A stretch of 6,695 nt of DNA from Deltaproteobacteria bacterium. Lineage in GTDB: Bacteria > Desulfobacterota > Desulfobacteria > Desulfobacterales > JAUVGT01. The notes under the pieces are model-generated. The model was not told the origin of the DNA. It made no database searches and worked only from the letters and a program-made list of their open reading frames with translations. The stretch covers positions 1-6,695 of the forward strand of contig JAUVGT010000277.1 of NCBI GenBank assembly GCA_030593645.1. The letters run 5' to 3'. Every line of letters starts with the position of its first letter. Within the stretch, counting starts at the first letter, position 1. Positions 6,060-6,695 of this stretch are shown piece after piece. The position numbers and the translations under genes are program-made.

Positions 6060-6695
6060 ATGTCCAACTTTATCGCAGCCATACAATTTATTACGATCAT
6101 TCCACTGGGCAAACCCAGGGCGTTTGATCCTGAAGGAATGGTCCCGTATTTTCCGGTTGCGGGTATCCTGATTGGAATACTGTTGGCTGTTTTTGATCAA
6201 TTGGTCATGCGGTTATGGTCCGGGCCGGTTGCGTCACTCCTGGATGTCATCTTACTTGTGATACTGACCGGCGCGTTTCATCTGGACGGTCTGGGCGATA
6301 CTGCTGATGGCTTATACGGGCCGCGCAATCGGAATAAGGCGCTGGAGATAATGAAAGACAGCAGGATCGGAGCGATGGGTCTTGTGGCGATTATCTGCGG
6401 TTTGTCCATAAAGTGGGCCGGCATCGCATCTCTGGACTCCCACAGAAGTTTAGTCCTGATTATCGTTCCTGCCTATGCCCGGGCAAGTATTCTGTTTGGT
6501 ATGCGCTTTTTAAAGTATGCAAGGACTGAAGGGGGAACCGGAGAGGCGTTTTTTAACAAAATACCGGGATTGATCGCGTTCCGGGGACTGCTGCTCCCTG
6601 TATTTCTTTCCACTTTTCTGGGGTGGAAATGCGCATTGGTTAACATTGTATTCATTTTACTGGTTGTGGTTATTCTGTTTTACTACAAAAAAAAG
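6060..6695 (+). CDS. cobS: Adenosylcobinamide-GDP ribazoletransferase, cobalamin synthase (CobS), 3'-truncated by window edge
   Basis: This integral membrane enzyme joins AdoCbi-GDP with alpha-ribazole (or its phosphate), the final assembly step of adenosylcobalamin. The frame stays open for 212 codons from ATG 6060 to the window end; family members are about 250 residues, so roughly 40 are missing. The N-terminus MSNFIAAIQFITIIPLG is typical of CobS. The Mg-binding signature HLDGLGDTADG is at 74-84 and MKDSRIGAMG at 98-107. Hydrophobic segments alternate with these motifs, for example around 33-45, 57-73, 105-118 and 130-146, and another runs into the window end. AYARASILFGMRFLKYART is also family-like. 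AGGA at 6054-6057 overlaps the meaB stop and is only 2 nt from the ATG, a short spacing, so coupling with meaB is likely. Only 4 nt separate the two genes. Confidence 0.95.
   Translation, partial: MSNFIAAIQFITIIPLGKPRAFDPEGMVPYFPVAGILIGILLAVFDQLVMRLWSGPVASLLDVILLVILTGAFHLDGLGDTADGLYGPRNRNKALEIMKDSRIGAMGLVAIICGLSIKWAGIASLDSHRSLVLIIVPAYARASILFGMRFLKYARTEGGTGEAFFNKIPGLIAFRGLLLPVFLSTFLGWKCALVNIVFILLVVVILFYYKKK

Overview
The window is a single-strand (+), tightly packed run of eight genes for cobalamin (vitamin B12) biosynthesis and use. The order is cbiF (3' part only), cbiG, cbiH, cobO, cobQ/cbiP, cobU, meaB and cobS (5' part only). Both window edges cut through genes, so the cluster continues in both directions. 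I see no mobile element, CRISPR array, rRNA, tRNA or cobalamin riboswitch.

The organism is probably an anaerobic bacterium. CbiG, with ring methylases of the CbiF and CbiH type, marks the early-cobalt-insertion (anaerobic) route. The moderate base composition and the presence of meaB, a chaperone for B12-dependent methylmalonyl-CoA mutase, would fit a sulfate-reducing Desulfobacterota (Desulfobacteraceae-like) host. That placement is inference from gene content and general protein style, not from a database match.

Layout. Positions 1-2403 hold the corrin-ring genes. CbiH makes the C17 methylation and ring contraction, CbiF the C11 methylation, and CbiG the removal of the C20 fragment. A gap of about 130 bp (2404-2532) carries a strong small hairpin. 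Positions 2533-5081 hold the late steps: CobO adenosylates the corrinoid, CobQ amidates four side chains to give cobyric acid, and CobU phosphorylates and guanylylates adenosylcobinamide. MeaB (5078-6055) is not a biosynthetic enzyme; it serves a B12-dependent mutase. CobS (from 6060) performs the last assembly step at the membrane. From cobO onward the genes are 16 bp apart or less, or overlap, which points to one transcript with translational coupling.

The main oddity is the cbiG/cbiH junction. The cbiH frame has no ordinary start codon near its conserved N-terminus. The only canonical one lies 106 nt inside cbiG and would add about 31 residues that look like out-of-frame cbiG. This suggests a split CbiG-CbiH fusion (natural or a sequencing error), a rare start codon, or a genuine long overlap. 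Otherwise the region is a recognisable B12 operon; I do not see an undescribed system in it.
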